This document shows positions 25,097-33,937 of a stretch of DNA of 64,000 bases, in pieces. The stretch's first letter is position 1. Each line of letters starts with the position of its first letter. The stretch spans positions 1,032,001-1,096,000 of the forward strand of contig CAKNFP010000001.1 of assembly GCA_930633525.1 (NCBI GenBank), written 5' to 3'. This DNA comes from Hyphomicrobiales bacterium. GTDB taxonomy: Bacteria; Pseudomonadota; Alphaproteobacteria; Rhizobiales; Beijerinckiaceae. Under the pieces are notes generated by a model. The model had not been told where the DNA came from. It searched no databases and saw only the letters and a program-made list of their open reading frames with translations. The translations under genes and the position numbers were made by a program.

Positions 25097-26221
25097 TCAC
25101 TCGTCGCCGGTCAGGAAATGGCCAATGGCGGCGAGCGATTGCACGCCGTCGCAGACGATCTTGAAGATCGCCAGCATGGGCACGGCCAGTATGGCTCCCG
25201 GCACACCCCACATCCAGAACCAGAAGATCAGGGAGATGATCACCAGGACGGGATTGAGGGTGAAACGCCGCGCGAGCAGCACGGGCGTGACGATCTCGCC
25301 CTCGATCACGTGGATGACAAGATAGAGCGCGGCGGGAAGCAGGGCCGCCCAGATCGGGTCGAGGATCAGAAGCCCCGCGAGGAGGAAGATCCCCACACCA
25401 AAGAACGGCCCCATGATCGGCACGTAGTTAAGAAAGAAAGCGACGACACCCCACAGTACAGGGTCGCCCAGCCCGCAGGCCCACATGGCAACGCCCGTCG
25501 CCAATCCAACCGCCACGTTCATGATGGTGATCGTCAGAAGATAGGCGGAGATGTTCTCCTCAACGCGCTGGGACAGTTCGACAGCCTGGCGTTTGTCCTT
25601 GAAACTCGGAAGGATCTCGACGGTCCGCTTCAGGAAAGTGTTGCCGGACATCAGCAGGAAAAACAGGATGAGGATGGTCTCGAAAAAGCTGCCGGCGAAA
25701 TGGGTGGTGCTGCTGAAAAGCACACTGGCGATGGCCGAGCTCGAAGCAGCGCTGCCGCTGCCCTCGCCGCCCTGCATGAAGCGGTCGGCCTGATGAAGGA
25801 AGGTCCGCAGCGTTGTGATGGGCTCGTCGAGAAAGCGTAGGCGCTCCTGCAGGCGCGGGATTCCCTCGGGAAGTTTGCTCGCCCAGGTCGCGGCGGGGCC
25901 GGAAATGGCCGCGCCGATACCCACGATGGCGCCAAAGAGAGCCACGATCAGTAAGAGCGACGCCACGCTACGCGGCAGGCCCAGTTTCTCGAGCAGCCGC
26001 ATGACGGGCTGAAACAACAGCTTCAGAACAAAGGCGAGCACGATCGGCAGGATAATGTCGGCGGCGAAATAGGCCGTGGTCAGGAGCGCGAGGGTTACCA
26101 GAATGACGAGGCATATGACGACCGGATCGGTCGGGAAGCCAGCCGTTTCGCTCAGGTTCGGCTTTGTCGCCGTCATGGCGGCTTCCACTGCGTTCACATC
26201 CTTGTTGTTCAGGATATCCAT
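25097..26221 (-). CDS. AI-2E family transporter
   Basis: A 374-residue polytopic membrane protein of the PF01594 family (TqsA/YdiK/PerM relatives), whose members export autoinducer-2 or act in ion exchange; the substrate here is not known. Two closely spaced helices occur at about 33-75, a soluble region at about 110-190, then five or six helices including LTITIMNVAVGLATGVAMW and the conserved GVVAFFLNYVPIMGPFFGVG near 260-280. The C-terminal half ends with NPVLVIISLIFWFWMWGVPG, also typical. ATG at 26176 with GGAAG upstream is an alternative start that removes 15 residues. Confidence 0.9.
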   Translation of the reverse strand: MDILNNKDVNAVEAAMTATKPNLSETAGFPTDPVVICLVILVTLALLTTAYFAADIILPIVLAFVLKLLFQPVMRLLEKLGLPRSVASLLLIVALFGAIVGIGAAISGPAATWASKLPEGIPRLQERLRFLDEPITTLRTFLHQADRFMQGGEGSGSAASSSAIASVLFSSTTHFAGSFFETILILFFLLMSGNTFLKRTVEILPSFKDKRQAVELSQRVEENISAYLLTITIMNVAVGLATGVAMWACGLGDPVLWGVVAFFLNYVPIMGPFFGVGIFLLAGLLILDPIWAALLPAALYLVIHVIEGEIVTPVLLARRFTLNPVLVIISLIFWFWMWGVPGAILAVPMLAIFKIVCDGVQSLAAIGHFLTGDE

Positions 26222-27390
26222 GCGCGTAAGCCCATCCCATCAACCATGCGTTGACAATAAGTCGCTGGCGGGAGAGCGGTTCCGCTGACGTTTCGAAATC
26301 TGCCAAGTTCGCGCCAATCGGCCTGTTCTGTGAGCCCGCCCGCACGGCTTTCGGATGCGTTTGGCTGCAGGCCCGGTCTTGTTCTCGTTCAAAGGGAGAT
26401 CGATGCAGTGAAGCGCGTCGGCGCCATCGCAATGCGCGAGGCAGGGCTACCTGCAGGTAGCCCCGGTCGCACTCATGACCAACCTGGGGGGATGGGTCAA
26501 AACGACCGGGGCCTGCCCTCGGGGGGAGAGGGCAAGTGAGAACCTATGTGCCGATTGTTAAGCTAAAGTTGCAAAACGGGACGCCCGACAAAAATTGCGC
26601 ACAAAAAATGCCATGCGGCATATGTTACCGCAGGACTTGGTGGCTACCCCAAGGATTTCAATACGCTTCAATATTCTCCAGCCCGTCGGCGCGCTGTGAA
26701 TAAGTCTGCGCCCGCAAGAGCCGATAGCGATCCTGTCGGTAACGGCGGGGTCGTATACTAGACACTGTACGGTCCCATTTAGGAACAACGCAATTTCAGG
26801 TCGGGACTGTCCCCGGCCCAGCTGGAGGACTGGGCCGGGGATCGGTGCCAAAATGAAGCAGAGGCGGCCACTTCAGTCTGGCCCAGGCCAGATCTGGCAA
26901 AAGTCACGCCACGCTTCGGCGGCGTAGTGTTAATGCTATATTCCCGGAATCGTCAATGGCCCTGTGGGGCCGGCCTCATGCGTCCCGGCCACGTGGTTTC
27001 CTCCCGGCGCGCGACGCATCGAAGGGACGCGGAGATGTCTCGACCGATCGCGACGCGCTTCACCGGGACGCGCGCGATTTTTCTATTGAGCATCGGCAGG
27101 AGGGACCGATCAATGGAGCGTATCAGGCCGCGAATGCAGCCGGTCAGTGCAGCTATGCCTAAGCTAGGAGAGGCATATCGGAGGGGAGGGGCTGCGATGC
27201 CATACACAGCTGACGTATGACTAGCGGCCTTCGAGCCCTATCCGCGGGTGCTGCTTCCGGCTAGTCTATCCGTCGATCAGAGCATGAATAAACTGCCGAA
27301 ACAGTTGAATAATGCGAAATCCAACTGAGGATTCTGGCTGGTGGGGCGTGGCGCTTCAACCGGCCGGTTGGTGAGGGAAGCAGGCCCACC
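26222..27390. other. Gene-free interval of about 1.2 kb
   Basis: No frame here has a credible ribosome site plus coding-like composition. It contains a strong hairpin (26810-26841) described separately, and AT-richer stretches around 26540-26620 and 26760-26800. It sits between the AI-2E gene (leftward) and the large FGE-Bat operon (rightward), so the right end must hold that operon's promoter. A small RNA is possible but not shown. Confidence 0.4.
26810..26841. other. Strong isolated hairpin in the gene-free interval
   Basis: TCCCCGGCCCAG pairs perfectly with CTGGGCCGGGGA around an eight-base CTGGAGGA loop. Neither side is followed by a T-run, so it is not a classical terminator. The loop contains GGAGGA, resembling an anti-SD or CsrA-binding type GGA motif. 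Function is unknown. Confidence 0.45.
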
Positions 27391-28371
27391 ATGAGTAAGC
27401 AGTCGCATGGGCGGCGGCATCTCGCAGCAGCGGTCGGCTGCTATCTCGCAGCATTGGCGCTCAGCCCGGCTGAGGCGGCCGAGAACGGGATCGGCTTCTA
27501 TCTGCTTGGCAGCCGTGGGCCGATGGCTGGTTTCGTGCCGCCGCCTGGGTTCTACTTCCAGAACGATGTCTATTTTTATGACGGCAAGATCGGTGGCGGA
27601 AAATCTTTCCCCTCCGGTGGGCGCGTCGTCGCCAATGTGAAGGGGCAGGCGCGCGCCGATTTCGTGACCGCCACCTGGGTGACGCCCTGGGAGGTTCTCG
27701 GCGGCAACATCGCGATCGGCGCGGTCGTTCCGTTCGGTCGGGTTGGAGCAACGGCCGGTATCGAACTGGCGGGGCCCCGTCTTGGCGGCAGCGTTGGCAG
27801 GACGTTGCGCGACAGGGCCGAGATGTTCGGCGACCCCGTTATGTCGGCGGTGCTTGGCTGGCACTCTGGCAAATTCCACTGGAACACGACGTTGCTAGTC
27901 AATGTGCCGATCGGCGACTACCGCGAGGGCGGGCTCGCCAACCTGTCCTTCAATCGTTGGGCAGCGGATCTCTCCGGCGCGCTGACCTGGTTCGACCCGG
28001 AACTCGGCATTGACCTCTCGGCGGCGGCGGGCTTTACCTTCAACGGCGAGAATCCATACACAGACTATCGCACCGGCACAGAGTTTCACGTCGAATGGGC
28101 GGCCACCAAGACACTCACAAAAGAGCTGTCCATCGGGGTTCTGGGCTATCACTATCAGCAGGTTTCCGGCGACAGCGGCGCCGGGGCGACACTCGGCGGC
28201 TATGAGGGGCGCGTGACGGCACTTGGCGGCACGGTGGCTTACAACTTTGCCGCGGGGAAGACGCCGATTTCAACACGCGTGAAGGTCTTCCGGGAGTTCA
28301 ACGCGAAAAACCGCCAGGAAGGAACGGTCGGGCTCTTCACAGTCGCCCTGCCGATCAGCGTGGGGGATTGA
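27391..28371 (+). CDS. Outer-membrane SphA/MetA-like transporter (phenol-degradation MetA family)
   Basis: A 326-residue protein with a Sec signal peptide (cleavage near SPAEAAE, about residue 30), followed by alternating beta-strand segments that fit an outer-membrane barrel of the PF13557 family. These proteins are often beside degradative or sulfatase genes and may form uptake channels for hydrophobic substrates. Typical features are the early GFYLLGSRGPMAGFVPPPGF motif and a C-terminal strand in VGLFTVALPISVGD. It is the first gene of a long operon; the formylglycine enzyme starts 16 bases downstream. Confidence 0.85.
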   Translation: MSKQSHGRRHLAAAVGCYLAALALSPAEAAENGIGFYLLGSRGPMAGFVPPPGFYFQNDVYFYDGKIGGGKSFPSGGRVVANVKGQARADFVTATWVTPWEVLGGNIAIGAVVPFGRVGATAGIELAGPRLGGSVGRTLRDRAEMFGDPVMSAVLGWHSGKFHWNTTLLVNVPIGDYREGGLANLSFNRWAADLSGALTWFDPELGIDLSAAAGFTFNGENPYTDYRTGTEFHVEWAATKTLTKELSIGVLGYHYQQVSGDSGAGATLGGYEGRVTALGGTVAYNFAAGKTPISTRVKVFREFNAKNRQEGTVGLFTVALPISVGD

Positions 28372-28387
28372 AAGTGCGGGCTATGTC

Positions 28388-29395
28388 ATGGTCATTGGCA
28401 GGAGTGGCGCCGTGAGCAAGCTATCCCGTGGGCAGAGGCAGGCAGCGGTGAAGCCACCTGTGCCTGATGTCCCGATGATTTGGATCGAAGGCGGGACCTT
28501 CCGCATGGGATCCGACCATCACTATGCGGAGGAGCGTCCGGCGCATAGCGTGACCGTCGACGGCTTCTTCATCGACGAGACGCCCGTCACCAACGCGCAG
28601 TTCCGGGCCTTCGTCGAGGCCACGGGATATGTCACCTTCGCCGAGATCCGCCCCGATCCGAAGGATTACCCCGGCGCGCTGCCTGAGATGCTGAAGGCCG
28701 GCTCACTCGTCTTCACCCCCCCGGATCACCCCGTCGATCTCCGTGACTGGAGCCAATGGTGGCGCTTCCGCTTCCGCGCCAATTGGCGCAAACCCTACGG
28801 ACCGGGCAGTTCCATCAACGGCTTGGATGATCATCCTGTCGTCCATGTCGCTTATCGGGATGCGGAAGCCTATGCGAAATGGGTGGGCAAGGAATTGCCC
28901 ACCGAGGCCGAATGGGAGTTCGCGGCGCGCGGCGGCCTGGACGGCGCGGAATTCGCCTGGGGCGATCAGTTCAATCCCGGCGAGCGCGAGATGGCCAACA
29001 CCTGGCAGGGCCAATTTCCCTTCGAGAACCTCGCCACCGACGGCTTCGAGCGTACCTCCCCGGTCCGGAATTTTCCGCCGAACGGTTACGGGCTCTACGA
29101 CATGATCGGCAATGTCTGGGAATGGACCGCTGACTGGTGGTCGAGCCGACATCCCGACGACGCGCCGAAAGCCTGCTGCGTACCGCTCAATCCACGCGGC
29201 GGCGCCCGCGAGGCGAGCTTTGATCCTCGGCAGCCGCATATTGTCATTCCACGCAAGGTGTTGAAGGGCGGCTCGCATCTTTGCGCCCCGAACTACTGTC
29301 GGCGCTATCGGCCAGCGGCGCGCCATGCCGAACCGGTCGATACATCGACCAGCCATGTGGGTTTTCGATGCCTGCGGCGAGCCCCGTCGCCATGA
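28388..29395 (+). CDS. Formylglycine-generating enzyme (sulfatase-modifying factor) family protein
   Basis: A 335-residue FGE-sulfatase domain protein. Aerobic FGE uses copper and oxygen to oxidise a Cys in the CxPxR motif of type I sulfatases to formylglycine. The domain runs from MIWIEGGTFRMGSD to HVGFRC. The copper cysteines are present in GGSHLCAPNYCRRYRPAARH as Cys299 and Cys304, with the same spacing as in human SUMF1, and GNVWEWTADWW is intact. So this should be a true FGE, not one of the many Cys-less homologues. No signal peptide is seen, so it acts in the cytoplasm. No sulfatase gene is in the window, although the adjacent SphA-like porin and secreted phosphatase are common sulfatase neighbours. 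Confidence 0.9.
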   Translation: MVIGRSGAVSKLSRGQRQAAVKPPVPDVPMIWIEGGTFRMGSDHHYAEERPAHSVTVDGFFIDETPVTNAQFRAFVEATGYVTFAEIRPDPKDYPGALPEMLKAGSLVFTPPDHPVDLRDWSQWWRFRFRANWRKPYGPGSSINGLDDHPVVHVAYRDAEAYAKWVGKELPTEAEWEFAARGGLDGAEFAWGDQFNPGEREMANTWQGQFPFENLATDGFERTSPVRNFPPNGYGLYDMIGNVWEWTADWWSSRHPDDAPKACCVPLNPRGGAREASFDPRQPHIVIPRKVLKGGSHLCAPNYCRRYRPAARHAEPVDTSTSHVGFRCLRRAPSP

Positions 29396-29436
29396 CGTGG
29401 CGATAACCGGGCTCTGATGAAAGGGAGGGCGGAACC

Positions 29437-30474
29437 ATGATCACGACAGTCCGGAGTTGGAGCAGGCGCAGTCTGGCGGCACTCGGCTTTGGTCTCGTTC
29501 TCGCGCTCGCCCCGGTCCTGGGCGTTTTCGAGCCACCGCCGGCTATGGCCCAGGCCGACCCTCTGCCTTCCTGGAATGAGGGCCGGACCAAAACCGCGAT
29601 CCTCGATTTCGTCCGCCGGGTGACGGCCGAGGGGAGTGCGGACTTCGTACCCGTCGAGGAGCGCGTCGCGACCTTCGACAATGATGGCACCCTATGGTCC
29701 GAACAGCCCATGTATTTCCAGGTCATCTTCGCCATGGATCGGGTGAAGGAGATGGCTGCCACGAATCCGGCACTGCGTGACACGCAGCCGTTCAAGGCGG
29801 TGATTGACGGGGATCGCGCCGCTCTCGCCGCCCTGGGCGAGAAGGGCCTCCTTGATATCATCGCGCTGACCCATTCGGGCATGTCGGTCGCGGACTTCGA
29901 CGCAATCGTCCGTAAATGGCTGGCCACGGCCCGCCATCCGAGGTTCGACCGGCCCTATACCGAGCTTGTATTTCAGCCCATGCTGGAACTCCTGACTTTT
30001 CTCCGGGCCAATGGCTTCAAGACTTTTATCGTGTCCGGCGGAGGCATCGAGTTCATGCGGCCGTGGGTGCCATCGACCTATGGGATTCCGCCGGAACAGA
30101 TCGTCGGCTCCAGTGGCAAGACGACATTCAAGTTGAACGACGACAAGCCGGTCATTGAGAAGCTGCCGGCGGTCGAGTTTGTCGACGATGGGCCTGGCAA
30201 GCCGGTCGGCATTAATCGCTTCATCGGCCGGCGCCCCGTCTTTGCCGCCGGCAATTCCGACGGGGATCTCGAAATGCTGCAGTGGACCACGCTCAATACC
30301 GGAGCCCGTTTCGGATTGCTCGTCCATCACACGGATGCCGAGCGTGAATGGGCCTATGATCGCAATTCCGAGGTCGGTCGTCTCGACAAGGCGCTTGACC
30401 AGGCTCCCCGGCGCGGCTGGACAGTGGTCGATATGAAGAACGACTGGAAGGTCATCTATCCATTCCAGAAATGA
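29437..30474 (+). CDS. Secreted HAD-family phosphatase
   Basis: A 345-residue haloacid-dehalogenase-superfamily hydrolase with an N-terminal signal peptide (cleavage near PAMAQA, about residue 33). Motif I is VATFDNDGTLWSEQ (DxDxT, about 75-88), motif II is TFIVSGGG, and the distal acidic motif is FAAGNSDGDLEM. This is the phosphoserine-phosphatase-like branch, here exported to the periplasm. GGGAGGG precedes the ATG. Its stop lies nine bases before the MoxR start, which ties it to the envelope machinery. Substrate unknown; a phosphate monoester released during substrate breakdown is plausible. Confidence 0.87.
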   Translation: MITTVRSWSRRSLAALGFGLVLALAPVLGVFEPPPAMAQADPLPSWNEGRTKTAILDFVRRVTAEGSADFVPVEERVATFDNDGTLWSEQPMYFQVIFAMDRVKEMAATNPALRDTQPFKAVIDGDRAALAALGEKGLLDIIALTHSGMSVADFDAIVRKWLATARHPRFDRPYTELVFQPMLELLTFLRANGFKTFIVSGGGIEFMRPWVPSTYGIPPEQIVGSSGKTTFKLNDDKPVIEKLPAVEFVDDGPGKPVGINRFIGRRPVFAAGNSDGDLEMLQWTTLNTGARFGLLVHHTDAEREWAYDRNSEVGRLDKALDQAPRRGWTVVDMKNDWKVIYPFQK

Positions 30475-30482
30475 GGAACGGC

Positions 30483-31454
30483 ATGACGCCTCGCGAAGCT
30501 GTCCTGGAGCTCCAAAAACGTGTGAATGCCTCCGTGATCGGCCAGGAGCGCGTCGTCGAGCGGCTTGTCATCGCGCTTCTCGCCAACGGGAACGTGCTGA
30601 TCGAGGGCCTGCCGGGCCTTGCCAAGACGCGGGCCATCAAGAGCCTCTCGCAGGCGCTCGAATCCGAATTCAGCCGGATCCAGTTCACGCCGGACCTCCT
30701 GCCGTCCGACGTGACGGGCGGAGAGATCTATCGCACCGACCCTGACGGGACAGGCCGCTTCGAATTTCGCAAGGGCCCGATCTTCGGCAATCTCGTATTG
30801 GCCGACGAGATCAACCGCGCGCCTGCCAAAGTCCAGTCGGCTCTTCTCGAGGCGATGGAGGAGCGGCAGGTCACCGTCTCCGGCACACGCTATGCGATGC
30901 CGGATCTCTTCATGGTGCTGGCAACGCAGAACCCCATTGAGCAGGAGGGCACCTATCCCTTGCCCGAGGCCCAGATGGACCGCTTCCTCATGCATGTGCG
31001 GATCGATTATCCAAGCGATGCGGACGAGGCCAAGGTCTTGCGGCTGGTGCGGGAGGAGCAGGCCGGAACCGGCGAGGCTCCGCCGCCGAAGCTCCCCCAG
31101 GATGCCATCTTTGGCGCGCGCAGGGAGATCGATGCCGTCAAGACCGTGGATGCGATCGAGAACTACATGGTCGCACTGATCGCCGCGACGCGCCGGCCGA
31201 GCGAATACAGCGACAAGCTCAAGGATTGGATCGCGATTGGTGCGAGCCCGCGCGGCACGCTCGCCCTGGACCGGTCTTCGCGTGTCCGCGCCTGGCTGGA
31301 GGGGCGGGACTATGTGGTGCCGGAGGATGTCCAGGCGATCGTGCACGACTGCCTGCGCCACCGCATTTCCCTCAGCTACGAGGCGAGCGCCGATGGGGTG
31401 CGCGGGGATGATGTGATCGACGAACTGGTGAGACAGGTCGCGGTCGCCGTATAG
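30483..31454 (+). CDS. MoxR family AAA+ ATPase
   Basis: A 323-residue AAA+ chaperone-like ATPase that in Bat/MoxR operons works with VWA proteins to mature or assemble membrane and periplasmic complexes. Walker A is GLPGLAKTR (about 44-52), Walker B is LVLADEINRAPAKVQSALLE, sensor 1 is VLATQNPIEQEGTYPLPEAQ, and the family tail is DYVVPEDVQAIVHD. I prefer the ATG at 30483, which has GAGGAA upstream, to the one at 30471 that overlaps the previous stop. It begins the block of seven Bat-like genes. Confidence 0.94.
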   Translation: MTPREAVLELQKRVNASVIGQERVVERLVIALLANGNVLIEGLPGLAKTRAIKSLSQALESEFSRIQFTPDLLPSDVTGGEIYRTDPDGTGRFEFRKGPIFGNLVLADEINRAPAKVQSALLEAMEERQVTVSGTRYAMPDLFMVLATQNPIEQEGTYPLPEAQMDRFLMHVRIDYPSDADEAKVLRLVREEQAGTGEAPPPKLPQDAIFGARREIDAVKTVDAIENYMVALIAATRRPSEYSDKLKDWIAIGASPRGTLALDRSSRVRAWLEGRDYVVPEDVQAIVHDCLRHRISLSYEASADGVRGDDVIDELVRQVAVAV

Positions 31455-31476
31455 GGGCCGAAGGCGGGAGACGGTG

Positions 31477-32451
31477 ATGATCGGGAAGGCCCGCATGGAC
31501 GAGGCCCGGGTCTATGTCACGCTCGGTGGGCTGCTGCGCCTGCGCCACCATGCCAAGGGCTTCAGCTTCCTGCCGCGCCAGCCCGTCTACAGCCTTCTTG
31601 CGGGTCGGCACGCCTCGCGCCTGCGTGGACGCGGCCTCGATTTCGAGGAACTGCGCCACTATGCGGAAGGCGACGACACACGCACCATCGACTGGTCCGC
31701 AACGGCGCGGCTTGGTAGCCCCTATGTGCGGATCTTCACCGAGGAGAGAGACCGCAGCGTTCTCCTGCTGGTGGATCAGAGACTATCCATGTTCTTTGGT
31801 TCACGATGCGCGATGAAATCGGTCATCGCGGCAGAGGCGGCTGCACTGGCGGCTTGGCGTGTCACCGTGCTCGGCGACCGGATCGGGGCGATCATCTTCT
31901 CCGAGAACGGGATCGAAGAGATCCGTCCGCAGGGCCGGAATGCGGGCGTGATGCGCATTCTCGGGCCGCTCGTTCGCTTTAACAATGCGCTGGCCGCCAA
32001 GGACGAGCGGCCGTCCGACCCTGGCCTTCTCAATCAGGCATTGAGGCGGGCCGCTGGCGTGGCGAAGCACGATGGTCTGGTCTGCCTGATCACCGACGCG
32101 GCGGGCGCGGATGCCGAAACGGTGAAGCTCGTCACCGGATTGACCGCCCACAACGATGTGCTGATGATCTTCGTGTCCGACCCGCTTGAGAGCACGTTGC
32201 CGGCGATTGGCCGTGCGGTCGTGGCCGAGGGACCTGAGCAGATCGAGGTCAATACCACCGCGGCCGGACTGAGGAGGCGCTTTTCGGACGATTTCGCGGA
32301 TCGCCGCGACCAGATCGAGCATTTTTCCCGGCGACGCGCCATTCCCGTGCTGACCCTGTCAACCGCCGCTGATGTGAGCAGCCAGTTGCGCGAGCAACTG
32401 GGACGGCGACTGGCTCCGGGACGGCGAGCGGGCGGAAGGACGCGGCCATGA
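31477..32451 (+). CDS. DUF58 domain-containing protein
   Basis: A 324-residue protein with the DUF58 core RGLDFEELRHYAEGDDTRTI at about 50-70, followed by DWSATARLGSPYVRIFTEER. The C-terminal half is a VWA-like fold (SVLLLVDQRLSMFFGS with a partial MIDAS). DUF58 proteins accompany MoxR ATPases in nearly every such operon and probably act as adaptors. GTG at 31474 or ATG at 31477 may be the start, with GGGAG nearby. Its last codons overlap the next gene. Confidence 0.92.
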   Translation: MIGKARMDEARVYVTLGGLLRLRHHAKGFSFLPRQPVYSLLAGRHASRLRGRGLDFEELRHYAEGDDTRTIDWSATARLGSPYVRIFTEERDRSVLLLVDQRLSMFFGSRCAMKSVIAAEAAALAAWRVTVLGDRIGAIIFSENGIEEIRPQGRNAGVMRILGPLVRFNNALAAKDERPSDPGLLNQALRRAAGVAKHDGLVCLITDAAGADAETVKLVTGLTAHNDVLMIFVSDPLESTLPAIGRAVVAEGPEQIEVNTTAAGLRRRFSDDFADRRDQIEHFSRRRAIPVLTLSTAADVSSQLREQLGRRLAPGRRAGGRTRP

Positions 32452-32939
32452 ATCCGGCAATGGATCCGGCTGATCTCGCCAATTTGCGCGACATCGTTTT
32501 GCCATCGGCAATCCCTTACTGGCCACCCGCGGCGGGCTGGTGGATCCTGGCCGTTGTCCTGCTGGCCTGTCTTGCGATCCTCGTTGCCCGCATGATCGCG
32601 CGCTATCGGCATGACGCCTATCGGCGCGCGGCCTTGCGGGAACTCCGGGCGATCGGACCGGCAGCGGATGCCGTGCGTGCGCAGGCGACGTCGGCGGTGC
32701 TGAAGCGGGCGGCGCTCGTCGCCTTTCCCCGCGAGAACGTCGCAGCGCTGACAGGCGAGCAATGGCTGCGTTTCCTTGATCATACAGGCCGCATGCAAGC
32801 GTTCAGCACGGATGCCGGCCGTGATCTCGTCGCTCTGTCCTGCGGCGCTTCGGTCCGCAGCGATGGCGTGGCGATGGCGGCTGCGGCCGAGCGCTGGATC
32901 GGCCGCCACCATCGTGATGACGCAAGGGGAGAGGCGTGA
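32448..32939 (+). CDS. DUF4381 domain-containing membrane protein
   Basis: A 163-residue protein with one N-terminal transmembrane helix (GWWILAVVLLACLAILVARM, about 27-46) preceded by LRDIVLPSAIPYWPPA, the DUF4381 hallmark. The rest is a cytoplasmic helical domain ending near AAERWIGRHHR. It occupies the usual slot between DUF58 and the first VWA gene in MoxR operons. It overlaps both neighbours by four bases. Confidence 0.9.
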   Translation: MNPAMDPADLANLRDIVLPSAIPYWPPAAGWWILAVVLLACLAILVARMIARYRHDAYRRAALRELRAIGPAADAVRAQATSAVLKRAALVAFPRENVAALTGEQWLRFLDHTGRMQAFSTDAGRDLVALSCGASVRSDGVAMAAAAERWIGRHHRDDARGEA

Positions 32940-33937
32940 TGCTGAGCTTTGCCTACCCCTGGGTCGCGTTGCTCGTGCCGGCCCCGCTCGCCGTCTACCT
33001 CCTCGCGCCGCCCTGGACGCAGAATCGTCCCGGTCTGCGCGTTCCCTTTTTCGGCAAGCTCGCGGCGCTGAGCGGAGCCTCGCCCTTGCCGGGCATGAGC
33101 GTGGGACGCAGGGGGCTTTGGCGCACGACGGCGCTCGTCCTGTGCTGGTGTCTGGCGCTCCTCGCGGTGATGCGGCCGCAGTGGATTGAGCCGCCCATCC
33201 ATCACGACAAGCCCGCCCGGGACCTGCTGTTGCTCGTCGACCTCTCGGGCTCGATGGATACGACCGACTTCACCGATGCGACGGGCGTGAAGATCAATCG
33301 CCTGTCGGCGGTCAAGCTGGTGCTCGACGACTTCCTCGCGCGGCGGGAGGGAGACCGGATCGGCATCGTGGTTTTCGGCAACGCCACCTTCACGCTGGTG
33401 CCATTCTCCGCGGATCTTGACCTCGTGCGTCAGCTTCTGCGGGAGATGCAGGTCGGGATGGCGGGGCCGCGCACGGTCTTCGGCGATGCCATCGGCCTTG
33501 GCATCAATCTCTTTGCCAAATCGACCGCGCCGGCGAAGACCATGATCGCGCTGACCGATGGCAACGATACGGCCAGCAGCGTCCCGCCTGCCGAGGCCGC
33601 GCATGTCGCGGCAGACCGAGGGATCGTCATTCATACCGTGGCGATCGGCGATCCCACCGCGGCCGGCGAGGAAAAGCTTGATGAGGCGGCCCTGCAAGAT
33701 GTCGCCCGCACGACGGGCGGCGGCTACTACCGTGCGCTGGACCGTAACGAGCTTGCCGGAATCTATGCCCGCATCGATGCCGTGGAAACGCGCAAGGTCG
33801 AAACGGTGGTCTTCCAGCCGAAGATTGATCTCTTCTGGCTGCCTCTGGCGGCGTTGACCATCTTCTCGATGCTTGTGCAAGGGCTGCGGCTCGTGCCTTG
33901 GCCGGGGTGGCGGGCCGTTGCGGGAGTGCGCTCGTGA
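32936..33937 (+). CDS. VWA domain-containing membrane protein (BatA-like)
   Basis: A 333-residue inner-membrane protein. Two N-terminal helices (about 5-24 and 62-78) precede a periplasmic-facing or cytoplasmic von Willebrand A domain and a C-terminal helix (about 300-322). The MIDAS metal site is intact: DLSGSMD with Asp101, Ser103 and Ser105, then a Thr in the AGPRTVFGDAIGLGI loop, and ALTDGND. This is the BatA position in a Bat-type complex. Its stop overlaps the next start by four bases. Confidence 0.92.
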   Translation: MMLSFAYPWVALLVPAPLAVYLLAPPWTQNRPGLRVPFFGKLAALSGASPLPGMSVGRRGLWRTTALVLCWCLALLAVMRPQWIEPPIHHDKPARDLLLLVDLSGSMDTTDFTDATGVKINRLSAVKLVLDDFLARREGDRIGIVVFGNATFTLVPFSADLDLVRQLLREMQVGMAGPRTVFGDAIGLGINLFAKSTAPAKTMIALTDGNDTASSVPPAEAAHVAADRGIVIHTVAIGDPTAAGEEKLDEAALQDVARTTGGGYYRALDRNELAGIYARIDAVETRKVETVVFQPKIDLFWLPLAALTIFSMLVQGLRLVPWPGWRAVAGVRS

